Source of the DNA: CAZCSK01 sp964501265
GTDB taxonomy: Bacteria > Actinomycetota > CADDZG01 > JAHWKV01
Assembly: GCA_964501265.1 (NCBI GenBank)
Contig: CAZCSK010000003.1
Span: 62,001 to 126,000 of the forward strand
Length of the DNA stretch: 64,000 nt
Reading direction: 5' to 3'
Of this stretch, positions 33,638 through 42,305 are shown one piece after another. Numbering within the stretch: the first letter of the stretch is position 1; each line of letters begins with the position of its first letter. A model generated the notes under the pieces. The model was not told where the DNA came from. It made no database searches and worked only from the letters and a program-made list of their open reading frames with translations. Both the position numbers and the translations under genes were made by a program.

Positions 33638-35073
33638 GAGCGCAGGCGTTTGCGCAGAAGGTCATTGATCATCGCTGGATTGCCGCGGCCCCCAGTTGCC
33701 TTCATAACCTGTCCGACCATGAAACCGAAGGGTTTGTCTTCGCCCGCCCTGATCCGTTCGGCAACTTCGGGGTTGTCAGCGATGGCCCTATCTACGGCCA
33801 CTTCAATTTCGGTGGTGTCCGATACCTGACTGATCCCACGTTCCTGGACGATTTCCGATGGTGGTCGTCCGCTCGTCAGCGCTTCGGCCAGCACCTCGTT
33901 GCCCTGACTCTTGGAGATGTCTCCGCCAGCGACGAGGTCGGCTACCTCCGCCAAATGCGCGGGGGTGGCATGCGTATCGGTAAGAGATCTCTCGCCCAAC
34001 AGACCAAGGAGGTCGTTTACAAACATATTGGCCACCTGTTTTGAGTCCGCTACTCGCGTCGCGGCCACTGTCTCCTCATAGAAATCTGCGATCGTCCTCG
34101 ATGACGTAAGCACGGCCGCTCCCGCCGGGCCGGCATGCTCGCCAAGTCGCCTTCGTCTCTCTGCCGGCAATTCGGGGATCTCCTCATGCAACTGCCGCAG
34201 CCACTCGACCGACGGCTCAATCGGGACGAGGTCCGGTTCCGGAAAATAGCGGTAATCGAACGCTTCCTCCTTGGAGCGCAGGGGCTTGGTGACGCCGGCC
34301 TTCTCGTCCCAGTGTCGCGTCGACTGCTCGACCGGCGCTCCCTTTGCAATCAGTTCGCTCTGCCTTTTTTCTTCGTAGACAAGAGCCCGGTGCACCGAGC
34401 GCAGGGAGTTCATGTTCTTGACCTCCGCCTTCGTCCCGCGCTCTCCCGCTCGAGCAACCGAGATGTTGGCATCGACGCGCATCGAACCCTCTTCCATGCG
34501 CACGTCGGAGACTTCCAGATAATCCAAGATTGCCCGCAATTCCGCGGCGAAAGCGCGCGCCACATCCGGCGACGGAATGTCGGGCTCTGTGACGATCTCC
34601 ACCAGCGGCGTGCCGGCGCGGTTGAAATCTTCCAACGAATACTCAGCGGCGTGGATGCGTCCCCCCTCTCCGGCGTGAAGCGACTTACCGGTGTCCTCCT
34701 CGAGGTGGACCCGAGTGATTCCAACCGCATGGACCGACCCGGCCACTTCGATATTCACCGCCCCCCTCGAACCAATCGGAATGTCGTACTGGGAGATCTG
34801 GTAGTTCTTCGGCATGTCCGGATAAAAGTAATTCTTCCGATGGAAGATCGAGCGCGGTGAGATGTCGCATCCCACGGCCATGGCGATCTTTGTTGTGAAC
34901 TCAACCGCGGTCTCGTTCGCAACGGGCAACGTGCCGGGATGGCCCAGGCAGACCGCGCACACACGAGAATTGGGCTCTCCAGCAAAGGCGACCGCACAAC
35001 CGCAGAACATCTTGGTCGCAGTCCTGAGCTGGACATGGATCTCGAGGCCTATTGTAGTGACGAGATCGCTCAC
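33634..35073 (-). CDS. gatB: Asp-tRNA(Asn)/Glu-tRNA(Gln) amidotransferase subunit B
   Basis: 479-aa subunit that phosphorylates and amidates misacylated Glu-tRNA(Gln)/Asp-tRNA(Asn) within the GatCAB complex. Hallmarks: IGLEIHVQLRTATKMFCGCA, CAVCLGHPGTLPVAN, KNYQISQYDIPIG and DFNRAGTPLVEIVTEPD; the C-terminal YqeY-like tRNA-binding tail ends in GRGNPAMINDLLRKRL. GTG 35073 is chosen because it overlaps the gatA stop in a GTGA junction; an in-frame GTG five codons earlier is less likely. The stop is coupled to the ROK repressor. Confidence 0.95.
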   Translation of the reverse strand: MSDLVTTIGLEIHVQLRTATKMFCGCAVAFAGEPNSRVCAVCLGHPGTLPVANETAVEFTTKIAMAVGCDISPRSIFHRKNYFYPDMPKNYQISQYDIPIGSRGAVNIEVAGSVHAVGITRVHLEEDTGKSLHAGEGGRIHAAEYSLEDFNRAGTPLVEIVTEPDIPSPDVARAFAAELRAILDYLEVSDVRMEEGSMRVDANISVARAGERGTKAEVKNMNSLRSVHRALVYEEKRQSELIAKGAPVEQSTRHWDEKAGVTKPLRSKEEAFDYRYFPEPDLVPIEPSVEWLRQLHEEIPELPAERRRRLGEHAGPAGAAVLTSSRTIADFYEETVAATRVADSKQVANMFVNDLLGLLGERSLTDTHATPAHLAEVADLVAGGDISKSQGNEVLAEALTSGRPPSEIVQERGISQVSDTTEIEVAVDRAIADNPEVAERIRAGEDKPFGFMVGQVMKATGGRGNPAMINDLLRKRLRS

Positions 35074-36533
35074 GTCGACGCGCCCCACATAGCTGGTTTG
35101 TCCGAGAAAGAAAGTTCCTGCTCAAACGCGTAGGCGGCTCGCAGCATTGTCGATTCATCGAGCGGCTTCGCCATGATCTGCAGTCCAACAGGCAGGCCAT
35201 CTTCCGGCGCCAGGCCGCAAGGAACCGATATCGCCGCGGCGCCCGCAAGGGATGTCGGCACATTGCAGATGTCGGATAGGTACATCGTCAATGGGTCCTC
35301 GGTCTTCTCGCCAAACCGAAATGCGGTAGTGGGAGATGACGGCGAGATGAGCAGGTCGAAGTCCTTGTAGGCGCGCTCAAAATCCCGGATTATCAAAGTG
35401 CGGGCCTTCTGGGCCTTTCCGTAGTACGCGTCGTAATAGCCGGCGGAGAGCGAATAGGTGCCCAGCATGATTCGCCGTTTCACCTCGGGACCGAAACCCG
35501 CTGAGCGCGTGAGTGAGTTCATTGAGGTCACATCTTCGGCTTCGACCCGAAGCCCGTACCGGACCCCGTCGTAACGCGCCAGATTGGACGAAGCTTCCGC
35601 CGGAGCGATCAGGTAGTAGATGTCGATCCCATATTCGAATGTCGGCAACGACACCTCCCCAATCTGCGCCCCAAGTCCTTCCAATATCGCTACGGCTTCC
35701 TGGAACTTGGCGCGCACTCCGTCTTGAAGGCCCTCTCCGGAGATCTCCTTCACCACACCGATTCGAAGTCCGTCGATCCCGCCCTTCAAGGCGGCGCTGT
35801 AATCGGGAACCTCCCCAGGCAACGATGTGGAGTCGCGGGGATCATGGCCCGCGATTGCCTGAAGAAGCAGGGCTGCGTCGGTGACGTCGCGAGTTATCGG
35901 GCCAGCTTGATCGAGCGAGCTTGCGAACGCGATCAACCCATACCGCGATACGAGCCCGTAAGTTGGCTTCAATCCCACTACCCCGCAAAGGGCTGCCGGT
36001 TGGCGGATACTTCCGCCGGTGTCGGTGCCCAGACTCCAAATCGCCTGACCCGACGCCACCGCCGCAGCGCTTCCCCCGGAGGACCCTCCCGGAACGCGCG
36101 AGGTATCCCATGGATTGGAAGTCGGAAAGAATGCCGAGTTCTCAGTCGACGAGCCCATCGCGAACTCGTCGAGATTAGTCTTGCCCGTCATCGGCATACC
36201 GGCCCGGTCCAGTCGTTCGGCAACGGTGGCGGAATAAGGAGGAACGTAGTTTTCTAGCATCTTCGAGGAAGCCGTCGACCGAATCCCCTTTGTGCAGATG
36301 ATGTCCTTCAACGCGACGGGGACGCCCATGATGGGGCCGAAGTCTTGACCGCCTGCGTCCACCAACTTGGCTTTGGCCCTGGCGGAGTCTGCAGTCTGAG
36401 TAACGAAGGCATGGATCGATTCCTCCACCTCTTCCATGCGCCCGACCACCGAGGAGGTGACCTCACTCGAACTCACGTCGCGGCTTCGAATCATCCCGGC
36501 GAGCGCGGCCCCAGTATGTTGCCAGAGATGCAT
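35070..36533 (-). CDS. gatA: Asp-tRNA(Asn)/Glu-tRNA(Gln) amidotransferase subunit A
   Basis: 487-aa amidase-signature subunit that releases ammonia from glutamine for GatB. The catalytic Lys lies in GVPVALKDIICTKG, and the Ser pair in the Gly/Ser-rich block VPGGSSGGSAAAVASGQ and SLGTDTGGSIRQPAALCG. Length is standard. The start ATG 36533 shares one base with the gatC stop (TGATG), so the order gatC-gatA-gatB is a coupled operon. Confidence 0.96.
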   Translation of the reverse strand: MHLWQHTGAALAGMIRSRDVSSSEVTSSVVGRMEEVEESIHAFVTQTADSARAKAKLVDAGGQDFGPIMGVPVALKDIICTKGIRSTASSKMLENYVPPYSATVAERLDRAGMPMTGKTNLDEFAMGSSTENSAFFPTSNPWDTSRVPGGSSGGSAAAVASGQAIWSLGTDTGGSIRQPAALCGVVGLKPTYGLVSRYGLIAFASSLDQAGPITRDVTDAALLLQAIAGHDPRDSTSLPGEVPDYSAALKGGIDGLRIGVVKEISGEGLQDGVRAKFQEAVAILEGLGAQIGEVSLPTFEYGIDIYYLIAPAEASSNLARYDGVRYGLRVEAEDVTSMNSLTRSAGFGPEVKRRIMLGTYSLSAGYYDAYYGKAQKARTLIIRDFERAYKDFDLLISPSSPTTAFRFGEKTEDPLTMYLSDICNVPTSLAGAAAISVPCGLAPEDGLPVGLQIMAKPLDESTMLRAAYAFEQELSFSDKPAMWGAST

Positions 36534-36826
36534 CAGGGAAGGTCGAGGATTCTTGGGACCCGGAAATGACCGGACTCGGCCAAAGGTGCGTTAGCGAGGG
36601 CCTCGTCCTGAGTTAGGGAAGTGGCAACCTCATCGGGCCGCAAAACGTTGGAAAGCGAAATGGCATGCGAAGTCGGCTCCACGTCTTCCGTGTCCAGGGA
36701 TGTGACGCGCGCGGCGTGGTCAAGGATCTTCGACAACTGGGCTCGCAAGGTTTCGGCCTCGTCATCGGAAAGCTCGAGCCGAGCCAAGCGAGCGACGTGA
36801 TCGACGTCCTTTCGTGTGATCGACAT
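36533..36826 (-). CDS. gatC: Asp-tRNA(Asn)/Glu-tRNA(Gln) amidotransferase subunit C
   Basis: 97-aa small subunit that belts GatA and GatB together. MSITRKDVDHVARLARLELS is the standard start, and LRPDEVATSLTQDEALANAP with FRVPRIL the standard end. The longer open frame to 36934 runs into the divergent tetR gene and is not used. No SD precedes ATG 36826; TAAGCT about a dozen bases upstream could be a -10 for a leaderless message. Confidence 0.93.
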   Translation of the reverse strand: MSITRKDVDHVARLARLELSDDEAETLRAQLSKILDHAARVTSLDTEDVEPTSHAISLSNVLRPDEVATSLTQDEALANAPLAESGHFRVPRILDLP

Positions 36827-36866
36827 GGGCCAAAGCTTATCTTGGGAACCCGGTATCCTTCCCGGC

Positions 36867-37505
36867 ATGACTGCACAAAGGCTGACCCGGCAAGGCCATA
36901 AGCGACGGCAGCAACTGATGTCCGAAGCCGCCAAACTCTTTGCTCACAGCGGCTATTACGCGACGCGCGTCATCGATATCGTCAAATCGGCAGGTGTTGC
37001 AAAGGGTCTCTTCTATTGGTACTTCGAAAACAAGGAGACGCTGTTTCGCGAGATCATCAAGGCCGCCCGGGACGACCTCCGGCGCGCGCAGGCGCGAGCA
37101 ATCGAAGGTGAGAAAGATCCAATCCGCCGGATCTCGAAAGGCATCTCGGCTTCCCTTCGCTTCAACGCTGCTAACGAACATCTGTATCTTCTCTTTCGGT
37201 CTGCCGGCAGGCAGGACCGATTCGCCGCGCTGATAGAAGAGTCGCAACTGATTCACGCCGAAGATACTGCGGCTCACATTTCAGCGGCGATCGAGCGGGG
37301 CCAGTTGCCCGCCGGCGATCCCTTGCTACTGGCACATGGAGTCGTCGCAACCGTCTTTCAATTCGCACGTCTTTCCGCATCCGGTTCGATCAGCATGAAT
37401 CTCGATGACCTGTGCAAGTTCGTCGACTCTTACTGTCTGCGGGCACTTGGGGGGTCAATCAGCGTCCCGGTGGCGCCGGTTTTGCGCAAGAGAGCGAGAG
37501 CCTAA
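36867..37505 (+). CDS. TetR/AcrR-family regulator
   Basis: 212 aa. An N-terminal helix-turn-helix (about 20-65: AAKLFAHSGYYATRVIDIV, then SAGVAKGLFYWYFENKETLF) and an all-helical ligand domain. It is divergent from gatC (40 nt between starts) and is the first gene of the heme operon direction, so it may regulate heme synthesis or itself. The start ATG 36867 has no SD; TATCCT 9 nt before it suggests a leaderless transcript. Its 3' end touches the presumed start of hemE. Confidence 0.88.
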   Translation: MTAQRLTRQGHKRRQQLMSEAAKLFAHSGYYATRVIDIVKSAGVAKGLFYWYFENKETLFREIIKAARDDLRRAQARAIEGEKDPIRRISKGISASLRFNAANEHLYLLFRSAGRQDRFAALIEESQLIHAEDTAAHISAAIERGQLPAGDPLLLAHGVVATVFQFARLSASGSISMNLDDLCKFVDSYCLRALGGSISVPVAPVLRKRARA

Positions 37506-38524
37506 TCTCACACGACCTTTTCCTGAAAGCGTGCCGCCGCGAGGCGGTAGACACAACGCCGGTCTGGTTGATGCGCCAAGCAGGACGATGCATTCCCGCC
37601 TACCGCGCGTTGCGCGCAAAAAATAGCTTTGGCGACCTGATTAGCAGGGCAGACCTGATCACCGAGGTAGTCCTCATGCCGCTTGAGGTTTTTGATGTCG
37701 ACGCTGCGATTCTGTTCGCCGACATCATGACACCGGTCGCGGCGCTCGGAATCGAATTCGACATTGTCGAAGCAGTCGGCCCGGTGGTCAAGAACCCGAT
37801 CGATTCTCTTCGCTCGGTGGATAAGCTCAACGTCGTTTCGACTGCCGAAGCCGTTCCCCAACTCTTCGAAGCCATCAAGATGGTGAGAGAAGCCACACCA
37901 AAACCTTTGATCGGATTCGCTGGCGGGCCATTCACGCTGGCCTCATACTTGGTGGAAGGCAAGGCCGATCGCGCTTTCACAAAGACCAAGGAGATGATGC
38001 AGTCCGATCCGGCCACTTGGCATGCGCTCCTGGCCAAACTGACCCAGGTTCTTATTGATTACCTGCGCGAGCAGGTACGCGCCGGAGCTCAGGCCCTGCA
38101 GATATTCGATTCATGGGTGGGCGCGCTGAGCGCAGCCGAATATAAAGAGTTTGCCCTCCCCTACTCGAGACTCATTTTCGAGCAAACCGCAGACCTGGGT
38201 GTGCCGCGGATCCACTTCGGGACCAATACGGCCGACCTGCTCGAGCTGATGGCGTCGCCGGAACCGGAGGTGATCGGAGTCGATTGGCGTATCCCTCTCG
38301 ATGAGGCTTGGCGGCGCATCGGTCCTGAAATAGCAATCCAGGGCAACCTCGATCCGGCCGTCCTGCTTGCCTCACCCGACGCAGCCGCCACCGAAGCCCG
38401 CGAGATCCTTCGTCGCGCTGGCGGGCGAGCGGGACACATCTTCAACTTGGGGCACGGCGTCGCGCCGAACACGCCGGTGGACAACATAAAAGCGCTCGTC
38501 GATGCGGTGCGCTCTTTCCGATGA
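37505..38524 (+). CDS. hemE: Uroporphyrinogen III decarboxylase
   Basis: 339 aa in this model. It decarboxylates uroporphyrinogen III to coproporphyrinogen III. Conserved parts: TPVWLMRQAGRCIPAYRALR, IGFAGGPFTLASYLVEG, IFDSWVGALS, IQGNLDPAVLLAS and IFNLGHGVAPNTPVDN. The start is a problem. The only ATG/GTG/TTG upstream of the conserved region is a GTG at 37412, which would add 31 unconserved residues and overlap tetR by 94 nt. An ATC at 37505 overlapping the tetR stop (TAATC) would give ISHDLFLKACRR, exactly where HemE proteins usually begin, and mirrors the TGATG junctions elsewhere in the operon. I use it as the best model. The 3' end overlaps hemH by 4 nt. Confidence 0.88.
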   Translation: MSHDLFLKACRREAVDTTPVWLMRQAGRCIPAYRALRAKNSFGDLISRADLITEVVLMPLEVFDVDAAILFADIMTPVAALGIEFDIVEAVGPVVKNPIDSLRSVDKLNVVSTAEAVPQLFEAIKMVREATPKPLIGFAGGPFTLASYLVEGKADRAFTKTKEMMQSDPATWHALLAKLTQVLIDYLREQVRAGAQALQIFDSWVGALSAAEYKEFALPYSRLIFEQTADLGVPRIHFGTNTADLLELMASPEPEVIGVDWRIPLDEAWRRIGPEIAIQGNLDPAVLLASPDAAATEAREILRRAGGRAGHIFNLGHGVAPNTPVDNIKALVDAVRSFR

Positions 38525-39408
38525 AAACCGCAGTGTTGCTGATGGCATACGGAAGCCCGCGCAACTCAGGCGAAATCGAACCCTACTTCACAGACATTCG
38601 CGGGGGCCGGCCCCCTAGTGCCGAAGCGCTCCAGAAACTGAATGATCGCTACGCGGCTGTCGGAGGCAACTCCGGGTTGAATCAGATTACCGAGCGACAA
38701 GCCGCAGCGCTCGCGAAGCATCTGGGTCCCTCCTTCGCCGTCTTTATCGGGATGAAGCATTGGCATCCATTCATCCGCGACGCGGTGAGCAGAATAGTCG
38801 ATGAAGGTTTTGACAAGATCGTTGGGTTGGTGCTGGCCCCCCATTTTTCGTCAAAGAGCATCGGTGAGTATGAGAGGCGGATTCTGGACGCACTCGGGAC
38901 TCGCCAAGTTGCGATCACGATGGTCAAGTCATGGTACGACGAACCTGTCTTCGTAGATCTCGTCGCCGCCAATTTGCGCGAAGCGGTCGAGGGCTGGCAA
39001 GAAGCGCGCGTCTTTTTTACAGCGCACAGCATCCCGGCTCGAATTGTTGAGAACGGCGATCCTTATCGCGAGCAGCTGGCGGATTCCGCGAAGTTGTATG
39101 CGGAAGCGGCGAATATCGACGATTACGAAATTGCGTGGCAAAGCGCAAGCGCCACTGGGGAGCCGTGGATCGGTCCGGACATCGCCGACTCGCTCGAACT
39201 CTTTGGCGCATCCGGCGGGAAAAGAGCCGTGATAGCTCCGGTAGGTTTCGTCTCCGATCACTTGGAGATCCTGTACGACATCGATCTTGAGGCCAAACAA
39301 GGCGCCGAGGCCATCGGGATCGAGTTCCGTCGTATTCGGTCCCCCAATGACGATCCTCGGTTTATTTCCGCCCTTGGCAACATCGTGATGAGATACGCTC
39401 ACCCTTGA
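38521..39408 (+). CDS. hemH: Ferrochelatase (coproporphyrin type likely)
   Basis: 295 aa. It inserts Fe2+ into a porphyrin; in Actinobacteria this is normally coproporphyrin III (CpfC), with HemQ acting afterwards. Family parts: LLMAYGSPRNSGEIEPYFTDI, YAAVGGNSGLNQITERQ, GMKHWHPFI, VFFTAHSIPARIV (catalytic His), WQSASATGEPWIGPDI and APVGFVSDHLEILYDID. It is a little shorter than most family members. ATG 38521 overlaps the hemE stop. The gene expected between hemE and hemH in this pathway (hemY/cgoX) is missing. Confidence 0.93.
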   Translation: MKTAVLLMAYGSPRNSGEIEPYFTDIRGGRPPSAEALQKLNDRYAAVGGNSGLNQITERQAAALAKHLGPSFAVFIGMKHWHPFIRDAVSRIVDEGFDKIVGLVLAPHFSSKSIGEYERRILDALGTRQVAITMVKSWYDEPVFVDLVAANLREAVEGWQEARVFFTAHSIPARIVENGDPYREQLADSAKLYAEAANIDDYEIAWQSASATGEPWIGPDIADSLELFGASGGKRAVIAPVGFVSDHLEILYDIDLEAKQGAEAIGIEFRRIRSPNDDPRFISALGNIVMRYAHP

Positions 39409-40604
39409 TGATCGTGGCACTTTCGGCCGGACGGGACTCCCCGGCAGAACTCCGGGGCCGCCTGGCTCTGGATGAACCGCGCTTGCGTGAATTACTTGAA
39501 GCTCCACGGCCGGGGATCTCGGAAATGGCCGTCCTATCGACATGTCATCGGACTGAGATCTACGCCACTGGCGACGGTTTCGACGCCGATGTAGTCCACG
39601 CCGTCGCAGCGACCTTGCCCGGCCTTGCCCCAACCGACCATCACGATGTCAGATTCCTGCACGGTCCCGAAGCGGTCGAGCACTTGTTTCGAGTCGCCTG
39701 TGGGCTCGACTCCTTGGTGATCGGTGAGTCCCAGGTGCTGGGACAGGTGCGTCGTGCGCTCGTTCTCGCACAAGAAGCGAAAGCGGTTGGCCCAGTGCTG
39801 ACGAACATCTTCGGACGGGCGTTGCGCCTCGGCCGCGATGTGCGGACTCAGACATCGCTCGGGCGGCTGAGCGCGTCGATTGGCTCGGTCGCAGCCGATT
39901 ATCTGGAAGCTCGCTTCGAGGGCTTGGCGGGTCGCAAGGCTGTGATCGTCGGGGCCGGCGAAGCTGCGGCCGACGCGGCCAAGGCTATCTGGAAAGCGGG
40001 CGCGCAACTTGTCATCGTGAGCCGAACGACCGAATCGGCGGAAAGTCTGGCGGCTCTAGTCGAGGGGACCTTCGCCCCGATGGGCGAACTCGAACAGGCG
40101 CTTGATGGATCCGACTTTGCCGTTGTCGCCGTCCTGGGCGGAACGCTGATCGAGGCCTCGCAGCTTCCCAGGCGATCTCCACAAGCCCCCTACCTTGTTT
40201 TGGACCTGTCGCTACCGCGCGCGATTGAAGCGAACGTTCGAGACGACGTCGAGGTCAGAAATCTCGAAGAGATTCCCGGCCCCCGGGGGCCGGAGGTCAC
40301 AGACGCCGTAATAGAGGCGGAGACTCTTGTTAAAAAGGAGGTCGCGGATCTCCTACATTGGGCCGATACGCGTGCGGCCGGACCCACGATCCGCGAGCTG
40401 CACAAATTTGCCGAGGAACTGGTGCGCGATGAGGTCGAACGCGCCGCGCCGGGCCTCCAACTCGATACCACTCAGATTGAAAGCATTGAAGCGTTGACGA
40501 TGCGGGTAGTCAACAAACTGCTTCACGGACCAACAACGGAGCTTCGACGAGCCGACCACGAAACCCTCGCAACCATCCGAAGGATCTTCCACCTCGGAGA
40601 ATAA
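39408..40604 (+). CDS. hemA: Glutamyl-tRNA reductase
   Basis: 398-aa NADPH enzyme that reduces Glu-tRNA(Glu) to glutamate-1-semialdehyde, the first step of C5 heme synthesis. Active Cys in VLSTCHRTEIY (about residue 46); substrate-pocket residues in VACGLDSLVIGESQVLGQVR; Rossmann motif VIVGAGEAAADAAKAI; C-terminal dimerisation helices ending RRIFHLGE. ATG 39408 shares a base with the hemH stop (TGATG). Confidence 0.94.
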   Translation: MIVALSAGRDSPAELRGRLALDEPRLRELLEAPRPGISEMAVLSTCHRTEIYATGDGFDADVVHAVAATLPGLAPTDHHDVRFLHGPEAVEHLFRVACGLDSLVIGESQVLGQVRRALVLAQEAKAVGPVLTNIFGRALRLGRDVRTQTSLGRLSASIGSVAADYLEARFEGLAGRKAVIVGAGEAAADAAKAIWKAGAQLVIVSRTTESAESLAALVEGTFAPMGELEQALDGSDFAVVAVLGGTLIEASQLPRRSPQAPYLVLDLSLPRAIEANVRDDVEVRNLEEIPGPRGPEVTDAVIEAETLVKKEVADLLHWADTRAAGPTIRELHKFAEELVRDEVERAAPGLQLDTTQIESIEALTMRVVNKLLHGPTTELRRADHETLATIRRIFHLGE

Positions 40605-40605
40605 A

Positions 40606-41499
40606 TTGGACACGCGTCGGCGCGTGGGCGCTTCCCAATTCAAGGCGGGAACCCGAGGCAGCCGTCTGGCGCTGGCGCAAACAACCTGGGTGATCGAACA
40701 ACTCGCTCGGCATGCGGGTCTAGAAGTCGAGCCCGAAGTCATCGAAATGAGGAATGATCACGAACCCCTTGGCGACGGTATCTTCGTCAAAGACATTCAA
40801 CGTGCACTACTCGAAGGCGATGTCGACCTTGGCGTGCACTCTCTCAAAGACCTTCCCACCACGCCCGTCGAAGGCCTCTTGATTGCGGCGATCCCTGTAC
40901 GGGCCGATCCGCGCGAGGCTCTAGTGGGAGCGACGCTTGAATCGCTTCCCGAAGCCGCACGGGTTGGAACATCGAGTCCGCGTCGCAAGGCGCAGCTGCT
41001 TAACCTTCGGCCCGACCTTCGCGTGGATGCAATAAATGGAAATGTAGATACGCGAATACGCAAGGTGGAAGCGGGCGACTATGACGCCGTGATGCTCGCC
41101 GCGGCGGGCCTTGAGAGGCTAGGGCTCAAGGCCGACGAATTCCTACCGATCGACCGCGTGCTGCCCGCACCCGGACAGGGTGCCCTGGCGGTCGAGGTGC
41201 GCGCGGTCAACGGCGATCTCGCAGAGCTCGTTTCCCGCATCCACGACTCACAGACCCGGAACTGTGTGGTGGCCGAACGAGTCGTTCTTTCAGAGCTGGG
41301 GGGAGGATGTCTGTTGCCGGTGGCGGCTTACGGACGCATGGAAGACGGCAAGCTGGTTTTAGACGCCACGGTGATCTCGGCGGATGGCAAGGCTCGAATC
41401 ACGGAGCGCACCGAAGGCGACCCCGCCAAATATCTGGCGCTCGGCAGACAAGTCGCGCGTGGTCTCATCAAACAAGGCGCTCGAACCCTGCTCAAATGA
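40606..41499 (+). CDS. hemC: Hydroxymethylbilane synthase (porphobilinogen deaminase)
   Basis: 297 aa. It polymerises four porphobilinogens to hydroxymethylbilane using a dipyrromethane cofactor attached to Cys in SELGGGCLLPVAAYG (about 231). Other signatures: AGTRGSRLALAQTTWV, DLGVHSLKDLPTTP, VGTSSPRRKAQLL and NGNVDTRIRKVEAGDYDA. The start is TTG 40606 one base after the hemA stop, with GGAG six bases upstream. Its stop overlaps hemD by 4 nt. Confidence 0.95.
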   Translation: MDTRRRVGASQFKAGTRGSRLALAQTTWVIEQLARHAGLEVEPEVIEMRNDHEPLGDGIFVKDIQRALLEGDVDLGVHSLKDLPTTPVEGLLIAAIPVRADPREALVGATLESLPEAARVGTSSPRRKAQLLNLRPDLRVDAINGNVDTRIRKVEAGDYDAVMLAAAGLERLGLKADEFLPIDRVLPAPGQGALAVEVRAVNGDLAELVSRIHDSQTRNCVVAERVVLSELGGGCLLPVAAYGRMEDGKLVLDATVISADGKARITERTEGDPAKYLALGRQVARGLIKQGARTLLK

Positions 41500-42299
41500 G
41501 TCTCGCGGGAAAACGGATTCTCGTGCTACGCCCCGCGCATCAAGCAGCGGAGTTGGCAGGACGCATCGAAGCGATGGGTGGACTGCCCATCGTAATTCCC
41601 GCTATTGAGGTTGAGCCCGCGCACGACTTTAACCACATAGACGAGCTGCTCGCAAAGCTGGACGAGTTCGCCTGGCTCGTGTTCACGAGCGCGAACGGAG
41701 TCGATGTGATCGCGCCGCGCATCGCCACCCAACCTGCGAACCCCCCGAAGTCAATTGGGGGGCCCGGGGGGGTAGCAGCCCCCTTCGGTAAAGACCCGCG
41801 CGCGCCAGAAGGTGCGAACCCCCCGAAGTCAATTAAGGTCGCCGCTGTCGGTCCGGGTACGAGCGCGGCTTTAAAACTTCACGGTTTCACAACCGATTGG
41901 ATGCCGTCGAGTTTCGACATCGAGACACTAGCAAACACGTTGCCGGGCACGGGGCGCGTCTTGATGGTCCGGGCGCTAAGCGCTGACGCCGAAGGCGACG
42001 AGATTCTCACGCGCCGGGGGTTCGGGGTCGAACGTATCGACGCTTATCGCACGAAGCAAGTGAATGCGGTCGAGCTGGCGGAGGCCGTCACCAATATTGA
42101 CGCCGTCGCATTCACGAGCGCGTCGACCGTCGAATCCTTCAGGGCCGCAATCCCCGGCGAGATAGGCGCCGTGGTCTGCAGCATCGGCCCAGCCACGAGT
42201 GCCGCGTGCGCCCGCGCCGGGCTCAAAGTCGGAGTACAAGCCCCTGAGCACACTATCCCCGGTCTCGTAAAAGCCATGGACGAATATCTGACAAACTAG
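41496..42299 (+). CDS. hemD: Uroporphyrinogen III synthase with in-frame repeat insertion
   Basis: 267 aa. It cyclises hydroxymethylbilane with inversion of ring D. Two alternating Rossmann-like lobes are seen: FAWLVFTSANGVDVIAP, VAAVGPGTSAALKLHGF, VDAVAFTSASTVESF-like sequence near 200, and VVCSIGPATSAACARAGL. Residues about 80-113 (NPPKSIGGPGGVAAPFG and on to the second NPPKSI) are foreign: they are encoded by a 78-bp in-frame duplication/insertion related to the GC-rich repeat at 3129-3194. It falls between an active-site strand and the next, in a loop, so activity may survive. ATG 41496 is coupled to hemC. Confidence 0.9.
   Translation: MSLAGKRILVLRPAHQAAELAGRIEAMGGLPIVIPAIEVEPAHDFNHIDELLAKLDEFAWLVFTSANGVDVIAPRIATQPANPPKSIGGPGGVAAPFGKDPRAPEGANPPKSIKVAAVGPGTSAALKLHGFTTDWMPSSFDIETLANTLPGTGRVLMVRALSADAEGDEILTRRGFGVERIDAYRTKQVNAVELAEAVTNIDAVAFTSASTVESFRAAIPGEIGAVVCSIGPATSAACARAGLKVGVQAPEHTIPGLVKAMDEYLTN
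41735..41834 (+). repeat. GC-rich repeat insertion in hemD with 22-bp direct repeats
   Basis: Identical 22-bp sequences (TGCGAACCCCCCGAAGTCAA plus TT) lie at 41735-41756 and 41813-41834, a 78-bp period, that is 26 codons. Between them is a G/C-run hairpin-like segment (GGGGGGCCCGGGGGGG, then GTAGCAGCCCCC) and CGCCAGAAGGTGCGAACCCC, whose reverse complement matches copy 1 at 3129-3194. Confidence 0.85.
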
Positions 42300-42305
42300 A
42301 GTTCC

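Noticed and set aside
37412..37504. GTG start for hemE inside tetR
   Set aside because: It would give a 94-nt overlap and 31 residues unlike any HemE start; kept only as the alternative to the ATC model.
41307..41495. Upstream extension of hemD
   Set aside because: It overlaps hemC in another frame; ATG 41496 overlaps the hemC stop as in the other junctions of the operon.
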